From CAYQJL01 sp964612295 (GTDB lineage: Bacteria > Eisenbacteria > RBG-16-71-46 > CAIMUX01 > WJJG01), in assembly GCA_964612295.1 (NCBI GenBank), contig CAZTDY010000001.1, forward strand, positions 1 through 64,000: a stretch of 64,000 nucleotides of DNA, in the 5' to 3' direction. The notes beneath the pieces are model-generated. The model worked only from the letters and a program-made list of their open reading frames with translations, did no database searches and had not been told where the DNA came from. The stretch's first letter is position 1, and every line of letters starts with the position of its first letter. A program made the position numbers and the translations under genes. Shown here piece after piece: positions 45,036 through 54,729 of the stretch.

Positions 45036-45974
45036 ATGCGTATCCATCTCTTGTTGCTCCTTGCCTGTGTCCTCGGTTTGCTGACCACTGCGAACGCCGA
45101 CCCGGACAACCTCGAGGGCGGTGTACTGATCACCCATGCCGCATCCCCGGACTGTCTCGAGTGGATCGGCTACTACGGTGGGGACCCCTGCGCCGCCTGG
45201 GAGGACGGGACTGCGCCCTGCGCGATCGAGGTCTGCGAGGAGCAGGTGAACTGGATCCCCGCCGACGGCGCATTGAACATGCAGCACATCTGGGTTGTCG
45301 CGGCCTGGTATGAAGAGAAGCTGTGGTGTGGTTTCGAATTCGGCATCAGCCCGTCATTCAACGAGCAGTTCTACTTCGTGCAGTGGGGCAGTTGTGGCCC
45401 TGACCACCTCGAACTCCCGACGGGAGAATGGCCGGGGGCCGGCGAGGGCGTTGCCGTCGCAAGCATCGCCGAACCCTGGGAAGGGAACTTCTACCCCATA
45501 TACTACTTCCTCGGTTACTCCTACGAACCGAGCCTGCTCGAGCTCGACGTGGATCCGATCACCGACTTTGCCGGTTTCGCCAACTGCGACATGCCCTCAA
45601 TCTTGTCGGACGCCGAGTGCCTGGGTGCGATCGGTATCGGCGAGGGCATGGAGGGCTACGACTGCTGCCCGTTCACACCTGAACTCTGGGCCTGCTGCTT
45701 CGCGGACTGGTCGTGCGTGATGCTCATGGAGCAGGACTGCATTGCCGCCGGCGGCGCATGGGTTGAAGGGGCATCGTGTGACGACGTTCCAGATCCATGC
45801 AGCGGGCTGATTCGTGCCTGCTGTGTGGGCGCGCAGTGCACGCTCCAGACCTCTGGCGACTGCTATGACCTGGGTGGAGACTGGCTATTCTACATTGATA
45901 CCTGCGACCCGAACCCGTGCGTCACCCCGACTCGCGAGGATACCTGGGGCTCGATCAAGGCGCTGTATCGGTGA
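45036..45974 (+). CDS. Cys-rich secreted protein (tandem paralogue B) with WGxIK-type tail
   Basis: A 312-aa exported protein. Signal ~1-21, then a core closely matching paralogue A (GGVLITHAASPDC, WCGFEFGISPSFNEQFYF, FLGYSYEPSLLELDVDP). Instead of the FlgD module it carries cysteine-rich repeats (ACCFADWSCVMLMEQDC, ACCVGAQCTLQTSGDC) and ends EDTWGSIKALYR, a tail seen in altered form on the papain-like protease (NSWGRIRTAFR). ATG 45036 has AAGGAGGTG upstream. A GC-rich terminator follows. Function unknown; surface attachment is an inference. Confidence 0.75.
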   Translation: MRIHLLLLLACVLGLLTTANADPDNLEGGVLITHAASPDCLEWIGYYGGDPCAAWEDGTAPCAIEVCEEQVNWIPADGALNMQHIWVVAAWYEEKLWCGFEFGISPSFNEQFYFVQWGSCGPDHLELPTGEWPGAGEGVAVASIAEPWEGNFYPIYYFLGYSYEPSLLELDVDPITDFAGFANCDMPSILSDAECLGAIGIGEGMEGYDCCPFTPELWACCFADWSCVMLMEQDCIAAGGAWVEGASCDDVPDPCSGLIRACCVGAQCTLQTSGDCYDLGGDWLFYIDTCDPNPCVTPTREDTWGSIKALYR

Positions 45975-45983
45975 CCAGTTCTG

Positions 45984-46006
45984 GGGGGCCGCCTCGCGGC
46001 CCCCTA
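45984..46006 (+). terminator. GC-rich terminator hairpin
   Basis: Nine-base-pair stem GGGGGCCGC / GCGGCCCCC with a CTC loop (45984-46004). Only TAA follows, so termination strength is uncertain. Confidence 0.6.
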
Positions 46007-46044
46007 ATCCCAATATCCCTATCCATTTCATAAGTTTGCGCGGC

Positions 46045-46073
46045 TTGACGATCGCCGTCTGATCCCCTAGGCT
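46045..46073 (+). promoter_or_regulatory. Candidate promoter of the kor operon
   Basis: TTGACG (46045-46050), 17-base spacer, TAGGCT (46068-46073), about 109 bases before ATG 46182. Confidence 0.5.
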
Positions 46074-46181
46074 CAGGCATTCACTGGTGCCAATGCCGTC
46101 CTCTGTCAGGGATGCGCCCAGCGTAAGCCTTGCATTCCGTGGGCGGCCTCAAGTTGGTGATGAGATCCGGAGGAGACCTGT

Positions 46182-46442
46182 ATGACAACCCAAGCAACGC
46201 CCAAGAAGACCGCCGGCAAGACCCGGGGCTTCATCAAGGTGCGTGAGGACGAGTGCAAGGGCTGCGGCTGCTGTGTGGCCGATTGCCCCAAGAACGTGCT
46301 CGAGTTCTCCCCGAAGCTCAACCGCTTCGGATACCGTCCCGCCATGTACAAGGGTGATGGATGTATCGCCTGCGGGATCTGTTTCTACGCCTGTCCGGAG
46401 CCGGGCGCGATCACGGTCTATACGCTGGAGGAGGGCGAGTAG
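46182..46442 (+). CDS. korD: 2-oxoacid:ferredoxin oxidoreductase, delta subunit (ferredoxin-like)
   Basis: An 86-aa 4Fe-4S protein that shuttles electrons for the oxidoreductase encoded next. Two clusters are visible: CKGCGCCVADCP and CIACGICFYACPEPGA. Residues ~1-18 are a Lys/Thr-rich lead. ATG 46182 follows GGAGGAG. It is the first gene of the korD-korA-korBC operon (41-base gap to korA). Confidence 0.9.
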   Translation: MTTQATPKKTAGKTRGFIKVREDECKGCGCCVADCPKNVLEFSPKLNRFGYRPAMYKGDGCIACGICFYACPEPGAITVYTLEEGE

Positions 46443-46482
46443 CCCATCTCTGGATCTACGTCGCTGCACAAGGGAGGAAGCG

Positions 46483-47532
46483 ATGGCAAAGACACTGATG
46501 AAGGGGAACGACGCGATCGTCCGGGGTGCCATCCTGGCCGGTTGCCGGGTCTACTTCGGCTATCCGATCACGCCGGCGAGCGAGATTGCCGAGTCGGCCG
46601 CCAAATACATGCCCAAGGTCGGCGGAACGTTCCTGCAGGCCGAGAGCGAGGTCGCGGCGATCAACATGGTCTACGGGGCCTCGGGCGCCGGGGCGCGGGT
46701 GATGACGGCCTCGTCCGGACCGGGCATCAGCCTGAAGATGGAGGGGGTCTCCTACATGGTCGGCGCCGAGCTGCCCTGCGTGATCGTCTCGATCATGCGC
46801 GGCGGACCGGGGCTGGGCAATATCGCGCCCGAGCAGGGCGACTATCATCAGGTTGTCTGGGGTGGCGGTCACGGCAGCTACCACAACATCGTGCTGGCTC
46901 CGAACTCCGTGCAGGAAATGTCGGACCTGACGCAGCTCGCCTTCGAGCTGGCGGACAAGTACCGCATCCCGGTCTTCATCCTTTCCGACGGGGCCACCGG
47001 CCAGATGATGGAGCCGGTCGAATTCCCGGACAAGGGCACGGCCCCTCCGCACAAGGATTGGGCGATCGGGGTGGGTGAAGAACCCTGCAAGAACCTGCTG
47101 GCTTCGATCTTCTTGGATGGCGACCAGCTCGAGGCTCACAATCTGCATCTCGAGAAGAAGTACGCGGAAATCGAGGCGAACGAGATCCGCTACGAGGAAT
47201 ACAAGACCGAGGATGCGGACGTGGTCACCGTCGGTTTCGGCGTCGTTGCACGTATCCTCCGCTCGGCGATCGACATGTTGCGCAAGGAAGGGCTCAAGGT
47301 GGGCCTTCTGCGACCGATCACGCTCTGGCCCTTCCCGAACGCGCGTTTGGGAGAGTTCGCCGATGCGGATCAGATCCGCAAGTTCATCACCGTCGAGATG
47401 AACCACGGGCAAATGGTCAAAGATGTGAAGCTCGCGATCAACGGCAAGAAGCCGGTCGAGTTCTACGGTCGCATGGGTGGCAACATCCCGACTGTCACCG
47501 AGGTTGCAGAGGCGATCAAGCGCCTGGCATAG
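46483..47532 (+). CDS. korA: 2-oxoacid:ferredoxin oxidoreductase, alpha subunit
   Basis: A 349-aa subunit that binds the pyrophosphate of thiamine diphosphate together with the beta chain. LMKGNDAIVRGAILAGCRVY and FGYPITPASEIAE near residue 25 are typical of KorA/VorB. MTASSGPGISLKMEGVSY, RGGPGLGNIAPEQGDYHQ and TVEMNHGQMVKDV further support it. The substrate (2-oxoglutarate versus branched-chain 2-oxoacids) is not settled. ATG 46483 has GGGAGGAAGCG upstream. It likely feeds reduced ferredoxin to biosynthesis or works in a reverse TCA step. Confidence 0.92.
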   Translation: MAKTLMKGNDAIVRGAILAGCRVYFGYPITPASEIAESAAKYMPKVGGTFLQAESEVAAINMVYGASGAGARVMTASSGPGISLKMEGVSYMVGAELPCVIVSIMRGGPGLGNIAPEQGDYHQVVWGGGHGSYHNIVLAPNSVQEMSDLTQLAFELADKYRIPVFILSDGATGQMMEPVEFPDKGTAPPHKDWAIGVGEEPCKNLLASIFLDGDQLEAHNLHLEKKYAEIEANEIRYEEYKTEDADVVTVGFGVVARILRSAIDMLRKEGLKVGLLRPITLWPFPNARLGEFADADQIRKFITVEMNHGQMVKDVKLAINGKKPVEFYGRMGGNIPTVTEVAEAIKRLA

Positions 47533-47574
47533 ATTCTTGGGCCGCCTGAGGGGCGGCGAGAAGGGAGCCTGAGC

Positions 47575-49017
<1,443 letters not shown>

Positions 49018-49076
49018 CCACCGCGCACGAGAGGCGCCTTACTTGATCGCTCCTCCACGGAAGGGGGTGGATCAAG

Positions 49077-49469
49077 GTGGCGCCAGCAGTCTTGATTGGA
49101 GAGGAACAGCCCCAACTCAGGCAGCGCTACGCGGACTATCTGCGCGAGCAAGGCTACGAGGTGTGGGCGGCGGCGGATGCCACTGAGATTCTTTCGATGG
49201 CGAAGGCCCACCGGCCCGGCGCGATCGTCTTGGATCCAGAGATAGACGAAGGGCAAGGACTCAATGCGGTCCTTGCCCTTCTTGCAGCAGGCCTACGAGT
49301 GTCGGTCATCTTCAATACGTCGCGTCCTCGGTCGCTGGAGACCGACTTCTCCAGCTGGGTGGCGGATGCCTACACGGTGCGCTCCCCGGATATTCAACAC
49401 TGGGGCGAGTCCGTGTTGGAACATCTGGAAACGGCTAAGCAGCGCTTGCCAGGATTTTCTCCCGCATGA
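49077..49469 (+). CDS. Receiver-like single-domain response regulator
   Basis: A 130-aa protein with the receiver fold (VLIGEEQPQLRQRYADYL, VLDPEIDEGQGL). The acidic pair is EE, the phospho-accepting Asp (LDPEID) is kept, and the usual C-terminal Lys is Arg (AYTVRSP). No output domain follows. Start GTG 49077 is chosen by the GGAAGGGGG SD. Its 3' end overlaps the convergent 172-aa gene by 35 bases. Confidence 0.65.
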   Translation: MAPAVLIGEEQPQLRQRYADYLREQGYEVWAAADATEILSMAKAHRPGAIVLDPEIDEGQGLNAVLALLAAGLRVSVIFNTSRPRSLETDFSSWVADAYTVRSPDIQHWGESVLEHLETAKQRLPGFSPA

Positions 49470-49953
49470 TGAGGTGCCGTTCCAGGCGCCCGAGATCTTC
49501 GTCCAGTGTGCGGAAGAAGGATCTCGTGGTGCGTGGCGCGGTGGAAACAGAACACCCCTTCCGGTCCAAGTACTCCTCGGTATCCTCCAGGTCCTGGAGG
49601 ATCAGGAGGTCTGCCTCGAGGAGCTTCTCGAGAACCTCCACGTCGACCTTCTCCGCGTGAAAGAAAGCCGAGAAGCTGTGCGGTGAACAGCGAACCGAAT
49701 CGACGATGGTCTGCAGATGCAGACGGCGTTGATCGAGCTGTTCCATGTGGGCATCCCAGGGCTCGGTCGACCACCGGTCGTGAATCGACTCCAAGGTTCC
49801 CAGCAGGTGCATCAACTTGCGATACACTCTCGTCCGAAGACGGGAATCCTCCTCCTGCCGCTGTTCGCGGTTCTTGTAGCCCTCGTACCCCGGCACTAGG
49901 TAGGCCAGGTTCTCGAGGAAGCGGAGGCCACTGGAACGGTGCTCGGCGCGCAT
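49435..49953 (-). CDS. Conserved helical protein of unknown function
   Basis: A 172-aa soluble, helix-rich, charged protein. It begins FLENLAYLVPGYEGYKNREQ RQEEDS, a combination I believe recurs in an unnamed family often found near zinc-ribbon or SPFH genes in other genomes (memory, not verified). Here the neighbours do not show that. No catalytic motif is visible. ATG 49953 is well supported by GGAGGAG four bases upstream. The 3' end overlaps the receiver gene. Confidence 0.6.
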   Translation of the reverse strand: MRAEHRSSGLRFLENLAYLVPGYEGYKNREQRQEEDSRLRTRVYRKLMHLLGTLESIHDRWSTEPWDAHMEQLDQRRLHLQTIVDSVRCSPHSFSAFFHAEKVDVEVLEKLLEADLLILQDLEDTEEYLDRKGCSVSTAPRTTRSFFRTLDEDLGRLERHLIMREKILASAA

Positions 49954-50420
49954 ACTTCTCCTCCGATAGGGGGCCGGAGTCGATTCGAATGCCGAACGCG
50001 CTGCCTAGCGGTTGTCGCTTCTGTGCAGGGCAACCGCGGATGCAGCGGTTCGGTTCGTCTCATTGAGCCTGTCGGCTCACTCTGCCTCGGTTCGGGTCTG
50101 TCACTGGCGGCGGACATCTCCGCGCGCCCGTCGTGTCGCTCCCCTTGGCTCCCATCGTCTGCCTCAGCATCCCGCAGGCCCCCGCGGACCACATCCGGAG
50201 TGGTCCCCCGGACGCGCTCGGTGTGATCTCCCAGGTCACCCGAGCGAGGGGCAGTTGTGCAAGCTTCGTTCCCCGAGCTGCTTGACCCACTGCAAGTGAC
50301 TATCTAGCATGAGGAAAGAGGTCCCGGTCGGACGGAGAGGGGGAGAGACGATTGGGTGCAATCCGCCCCGCTTGTGGCAGAATGCAAGAGGTCCGTCCAC
50401 GGTAGGCCAGGATCGGAGGA
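49954..50420. other. Divergent intergenic region, no gene seen
   Basis: 467 bases between a minus-strand helical-protein gene and the plus-strand NtrC-like gene. No coding frame, tRNA or obvious repeat is supported. It must hold at least the promoter of the NtrC-like gene, but I see no clean -35/-10 pair. Confidence 0.5.
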
Positions 50421-51800
50421 ATGACCTTGCCGGCCCCTGTCGACCAAACGCAGGTGCCCCATTGGGGTGCCCACCCCGCGGTGCTGCTCGTGGCGCACGA
50501 GGGTCACCCGGCCGCGCGTTGGGATGAGGCCCTGCGGGACGCCGGCTACGCGGTCACCGCCGTCGCCAGTCGGGAGGCGGCCATGGAGGCCCTGGATCGG
50601 GTGACCGTGGATGTGGTGATCACCGAGCTGCGCACCGCCCGCATCCAAGGCCTGGGGATCATTGCCGTCGCCCGGCGACGCAATCCGGATGTGGGCGCCG
50701 TTCTTCTGATCGAGCCCGATCAGGAAGAGCGGGCGGTCAAGGCGCTCTCGCGAACCGTCATCGACTATCAGTCCGCTCCTTTCCGTCTCCCAAAACTGCT
50801 CGCCATCATCGCGCGGATTGAGGAACGACAGGCTCTCTGTGGCAAAGTCGCGCGGCTTACCCAACAGCTCGACCGCCGTTTCAGCTTTCCGAACTTGATC
50901 GGACAATCGACCGCGGCGGCGCGGATGCGATCCTGGCTCAAGGAGGTGTCGCCTACCGACCTGCACGTTCTGCTGATCGGTGAGGAAGGGTCCGGGAAGC
51001 GCCTGATTGCAGGGATGCTCCACCACAACAGCCCACGCCGCAATGAAGCGCTGGTCGAACTCGACTGCGCGGCGCTACCACCCCGCCAGCTGCAACGGGA
51101 GCTTTTCGGTCCGCCGGTCCGCGCCCGAAACCCGCGGAGGCCGGGGCGCCTGGAGAAGGCGGCCCAGGGGACGCTTCTCCTGCGGGGGGCAACCTCGCTG
51201 CCGATCGAACTGCAGGCGCGTGTCGCGGAGGTTCTCCGCACGGGAGTGCTGAGGCCCGTCTTCGGAGCGGGAGCGATCGAGATTCACCCCCGGCTTGTCC
51301 TGGCCGCCGAGGAGGATCCGCGAGGCCTGGTCGAAGACGGGCGTTTCGACCCGAGCCTCCTCGATCTGGTGGGGGAGAGCGTGCACGACCTGCTGCCGCT
51401 TCGGCACCGCCGGAGGGACATCCTGGATCTGGCGGACCACTTTCTGGCCGAGGAATCGAAGCATCTGGATACGCCTCTTCGCCTGCATCGCGCCACCCGG
51501 GATGCGCTCCTCTCCTATGACTGGCCGGGCAATACACGCGAACTCCGCCAGGTGATTCGCGAGACGGCCAGGACCAAGCCGGGGGGAGGAGAGGTCGCCG
51601 CCGAAGACCTGCCGGAGGATATCCGCGAGCACGGGGGGGGTGAGCGCCGGCGGCTGCCCGTGGGGACGCCGCTGGCTGAGATCGAGCGGCGGATGATCCA
51701 GGAGACACTGCGCCTGTGCGAGGGAAACCGGGAGAAGGCCGCCGCCATTTTGGGCATCGGCGTGCGGACTCTGTACCGTAAAATCAAGTCATTTAGGTAG
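50421..51800 (+). CDS. NtrC-like regulator lacking the GAFTGA loop and Walker B
   Basis: A 459-aa protein with the plan receiver (~14-130), AAA+ (~155-375), Fis-type helix-turn-helix (~420-459, EKAAAILGIGVRTLYRKIK). The receiver phospho-site is Glu69 (ITELRTARIQG). The AAA+ part keeps Walker A (LIGEEGSGKRLIAG), but the sigma-54 contact loop (GAFTGA) is missing (ELFGPPVRARNPRRPGRL) and the Walker B acidic pair is gone (TLLLRGATSLP). It therefore cannot act as a normal sigma-54 activator; a repressor or DNA-binding scaffold is more likely. GGAGGA lies unusually close to ATG 50421, so the true start may lie slightly inside. Confidence 0.8.
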   Translation: MTLPAPVDQTQVPHWGAHPAVLLVAHEGHPAARWDEALRDAGYAVTAVASREAAMEALDRVTVDVVITELRTARIQGLGIIAVARRRNPDVGAVLLIEPDQEERAVKALSRTVIDYQSAPFRLPKLLAIIARIEERQALCGKVARLTQQLDRRFSFPNLIGQSTAAARMRSWLKEVSPTDLHVLLIGEEGSGKRLIAGMLHHNSPRRNEALVELDCAALPPRQLQRELFGPPVRARNPRRPGRLEKAAQGTLLLRGATSLPIELQARVAEVLRTGVLRPVFGAGAIEIHPRLVLAAEEDPRGLVEDGRFDPSLLDLVGESVHDLLPLRHRRRDILDLADHFLAEESKHLDTPLRLHRATRDALLSYDWPGNTRELRQVIRETARTKPGGGEVAAEDLPEDIREHGGGERRRLPVGTPLAEIERRMIQETLRLCEGNREKAAAILGIGVRTLYRKIKSFR

Positions 51801-52085
51801 TTATGGCATAGGCCGATCCTCTGGTGCCCCTTCCGAGTGGGCGGACGCGCAATTGTGTGTCCCCCAACCCAGCTCCCCCTGCCTGCATATAATGAGATCT
51901 TCCCCATCTGTTGCTCATGCCAGCGCATCCCCTTACCGATCACAAATATGCAGACCGCCAACGTGCATTTGCCGACGCAGACCGGGACTTGGGACGCGGC
52001 AGATTACCGCCGCCCGATCGGCGAAGACCGCCTTCTTGGCCCACTCACGTGCGAGGGGCCTGTTCGTGGATAGGGGGAGACCGAC
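51801..52085 (+). promoter_or_regulatory. Upstream region of the TonB-receptor gene with a TATAAT box
   Basis: No gene is seen. A perfect TATAAT (51888-51893) has no convincing -35 at 16-18 bases. No riboswitch motif (for example a B12 box) is recognised. The SD GGGGGAG precedes ATG 52086. Confidence 0.35.
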
Positions 52086-54158
52086 ATGCTCGTCCACGCG
52101 CTTGTCATGACCAGGGTGCCGGCCACTGTGGCCGTTGCCATCCTGCTCCTACTTGCCCTCGGCTTGCCGGCTTGGGGGGAAGAGGAGACTGGCTCGGAGC
52201 CACGTCTCACCGAGATGAGTCTCGAGGAGCTGATGTCGATCGAAGTGACCTCGGTCTCGCGTAAGGGTGAGCCGCTTTCGGAGGCCGCGGCGGCGGCGTT
52301 CGTTATCACCGCGGATGAGATCCGTCGTTCGGGCTACACGACGGTCGCAGATCTCCTGCGCTTGGTGCCGGGAATGCTCGTCGGCCAGATCGACGCCAAT
52401 AAGTGGGCCGTGAGTGCTCGCGGATTCAACGGACAATTCGCGAACAAGCTCCTTGTCCTGATCGATGGCCGGAGCGTCTATACGCCGCTCTTTGCCGGCG
52501 TGTATTGGGATGTCCAGGATCTTATGATCGAGGACATCGAACGCATCGAGGTGATTCGCGGGCCCGGCGCCACCCTCTGGGGGGCGAACGCGGTCAACGG
52601 CGTGATCAACATCATCACCTGCGACGCGGCCGACAGCGAGGGACTCCTGGTCAGCGGAGGGGGCGGGAATGTGGAGCGGGGTTTCGGGGCGGTCTGATTC
52701 GGGCACCGGCTGAATGATCGCGCTTCTGTCCGCGTCTACGGCAAGTACTTCGATCGGGCTGGATCGGTGGATTCGCTGGGAGAGACGCAGTCCGACGAGT
52801 GGACGTCGGGACGGGGCGGGTTCCGCCTCGACTGGGGGGTGGGTTCTCGCGACCATGTCACCGTTCAGGGCGATGCCTACCAGGGCGATATGGGGGTGGT
52901 CTACCCCTTCCCGAGCAGCCAGCCGCCCTACCAGGTGCAGATCGAGGATGTGACCGAAGTGGCGGGCGGCAATCTCCTCACGCGTTGGTCGCGCAACCTG
53001 TCGCCGACCGCCGCCTGGGGGGTTCAGCTCTATTTCGATCGCACCGAGCGCTCCGACGTCTTCTTCACCGAGAATCGCAGCACGGTGGATGCGGACTTCC
53101 AGCACAGCTTCTCGGTGCGGGGCAACACGCATCTGGTCTGGGGTGCCGGGTACCGCCGCGGTGAATGGGATTTCCTGGGCACGGAATACGCGGCCACAAA
53201 GGAAGGACTGGAAAAAGGTGATGAGGGTCTCCTGAGCGGATTCGTTCAGGGAAACTGGTCGACGGCGCAGGACAGATTACGCCTGACGTTGGGCTGCAAG
53301 GTCGAACACAAAACGAACCAGGCGGGGCTGGACCAGGATCTGACCGAGATCCAGCCGAACGGCCGGCTCCTTTGGCTGCCCAACGATCATCACGCGCTGT
53401 GGGCCTCCGTTGCCCGAGCGGTACGAACGCCCACTCAGGTGGAGATGGCCGGCAATGTCTGGCTCGGATACGTGCCCCCCGGCGTGCCGGAGAACCCCGG
53501 CCAGGTTCCTCTGATGATCACCCTGGTTGGATCGGAGGATTACGTCAGCGAAGAACTCCTGGCCTACGAGTGTGGATATCGCTGCCAACCTCGGGATGGC
53601 CTGACCTTCGACTTCGCGGCATTCTACAACGACTACACAAACCTCCGGGGCATGATCCAGGGTGAGGCGGAGGTGCGGATGGATCCGCAGCCGCACGCCT
53701 TTGTGCCGATCATCCTGTCGAACGCGCAGGAGGGCGAAGCCTACGGGGCCGAGCTGGCCGCCGGCTGGCAGATGCTGGAAAACCTGCGTCTGCGGGCAAG
53801 CTACTCCTACTGGGATCTGAATCTGAAGAACGAATTGCAGGACCTGTATGACATGGGCTTCAGCGAGGACAGCACCTGGCCGCCCCATCAGGTCTTGCTG
53901 CGGGTTTCCGCAGATCTCGCCCGGAATCTCGACCTCGATCTCGTCGGCCGTTTCGTGGACGAATTGGGCGACTTCAGGATCGAGGCGTACACGGAGCTCG
54001 ATGCGCGCCTGGCCTGGCGCCCCGCGAGCGGGCTGGAGCTTGCCGTCACCGGGCGCAATCTCCTGCAAGAACAACACCCGGAGCACATCTCCGAGTTAAG
54101 CGAGGTCGGGACCGAACTGGAACGTGGAGTCTATGTTTCGGCGAGCTGGAAACACTAG
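52086..54158 (+). pseudogene. TonB-dependent receptor interrupted by an in-frame TGA
   Basis: Outer-membrane receptor for an unknown ligand. The N-terminal part (52086-52694) has a signal peptide and an intact plug domain (VTSVSRKGEPLSEAAAA, TADEIRRSGYTTVADLLRL, GPGATLWGANAVNGVINIIT). TGA at 52695-52697 interrupts the frame after GFGAV. The same frame resumes at once as FGHRLNDRASVRVYGKYFDR and runs to 54158 as a beta-barrel ending in ELERGVYVSASWKH. The position normally holds Arg, so CGA to TGA is the simplest cause. It could be a real nonsense mutation, a sequencing error or readthrough. Its neighbours are the YfiR and hybrid kinase genes. Confidence 0.85.
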
Positions 54159-54729
54159 CCGCGCCAGAAACCTGGCGATTCGCTTCTTGATCGCACTCGC
54201 CATCGCAGGCGGTGTGAGCGGGGGTGAAGTTTGCCATGCGGGCAAGAGCTCCGTGGAGGAGGTCAAGGCGGCCTTCCTCTACAACTTCGCTCGTTTCATC
54301 GAATGGCCGGACGCGGTGTTCAACGCCCCCCAAAGTCCTTTTGTCATCGGCGTTCTGGGCGAAGATCCATTCGGCGGCGCCCTGGGCGAGATCGTCGGTC
54401 ACGAGAAGGTGGGGGGGCGGCGGATAGAGATTCGGCGCTGGGGGCAGGCTCACGAGGTGGCCGGCTGCCATCTGCTCTTTGTGAACCCCGATCTTCCCGA
54501 TCGGCTGACCGTGTTGCGGAGCCTGCCGGCGGAGGGTCTGCTGACCGTGGGCGACGGCGAGGGGTTTGTGGAGAGCGGCGGAATCATCGGTCTGATCGTC
54601 GAACAGAATCGTGTGCGTTTCGAGGTGAATCTGGCCGGTGCTGAGAGAGCTGGCCTGGTCTTGAGCTCGAAGCTGCTGAACTTGGCCCGGGAGGTGGGGC
54701 ACTGGCCCGTAGAAGGGGATCTGAGGTGA
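54124..54729 (+). CDS. YfiR-family (DUF4154) periplasmic protein
   Basis: A 201-aa exported protein. Signal peptide followed by EEVKAAFLYNFARFIEWPD, the hallmark of YfiR/DUF4154, and ending SSKLLNLAREV. In Pseudomonas, YfiR represses a membrane diguanylate cyclase; in cassettes with a TonB receptor and a sensor kinase, it probably passes a periplasmic signal. GTG 54124 is listed; ATG 54133 is an alternative and the SD does not decide. It overlaps the receptor gene by 35 bases and the kinase by GTGA. Confidence 0.88.
   Translation: MESMFRRAGNTSRARNLAIRFLIALAIAGGVSGGEVCHAGKSSVEEVKAAFLYNFARFIEWPDAVFNAPQSPFVIGVLGEDPFGGALGEIVGHEKVGGRRIEIRRWGQAHEVAGCHLLFVNPDLPDRLTVLRSLPAEGLLTVGDGEGFVESGGIIGLIVEQNRVRFEVNLAGAERAGLVLSSKLLNLAREVGHWPVEGDLR

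Noticed and set aside
52695..52697. TGA in the TonB receptor as a selenocysteine codon
   Set aside because: The expected residue is Arg, there is no redox motif, and no hairpin follows within the SECIS window.
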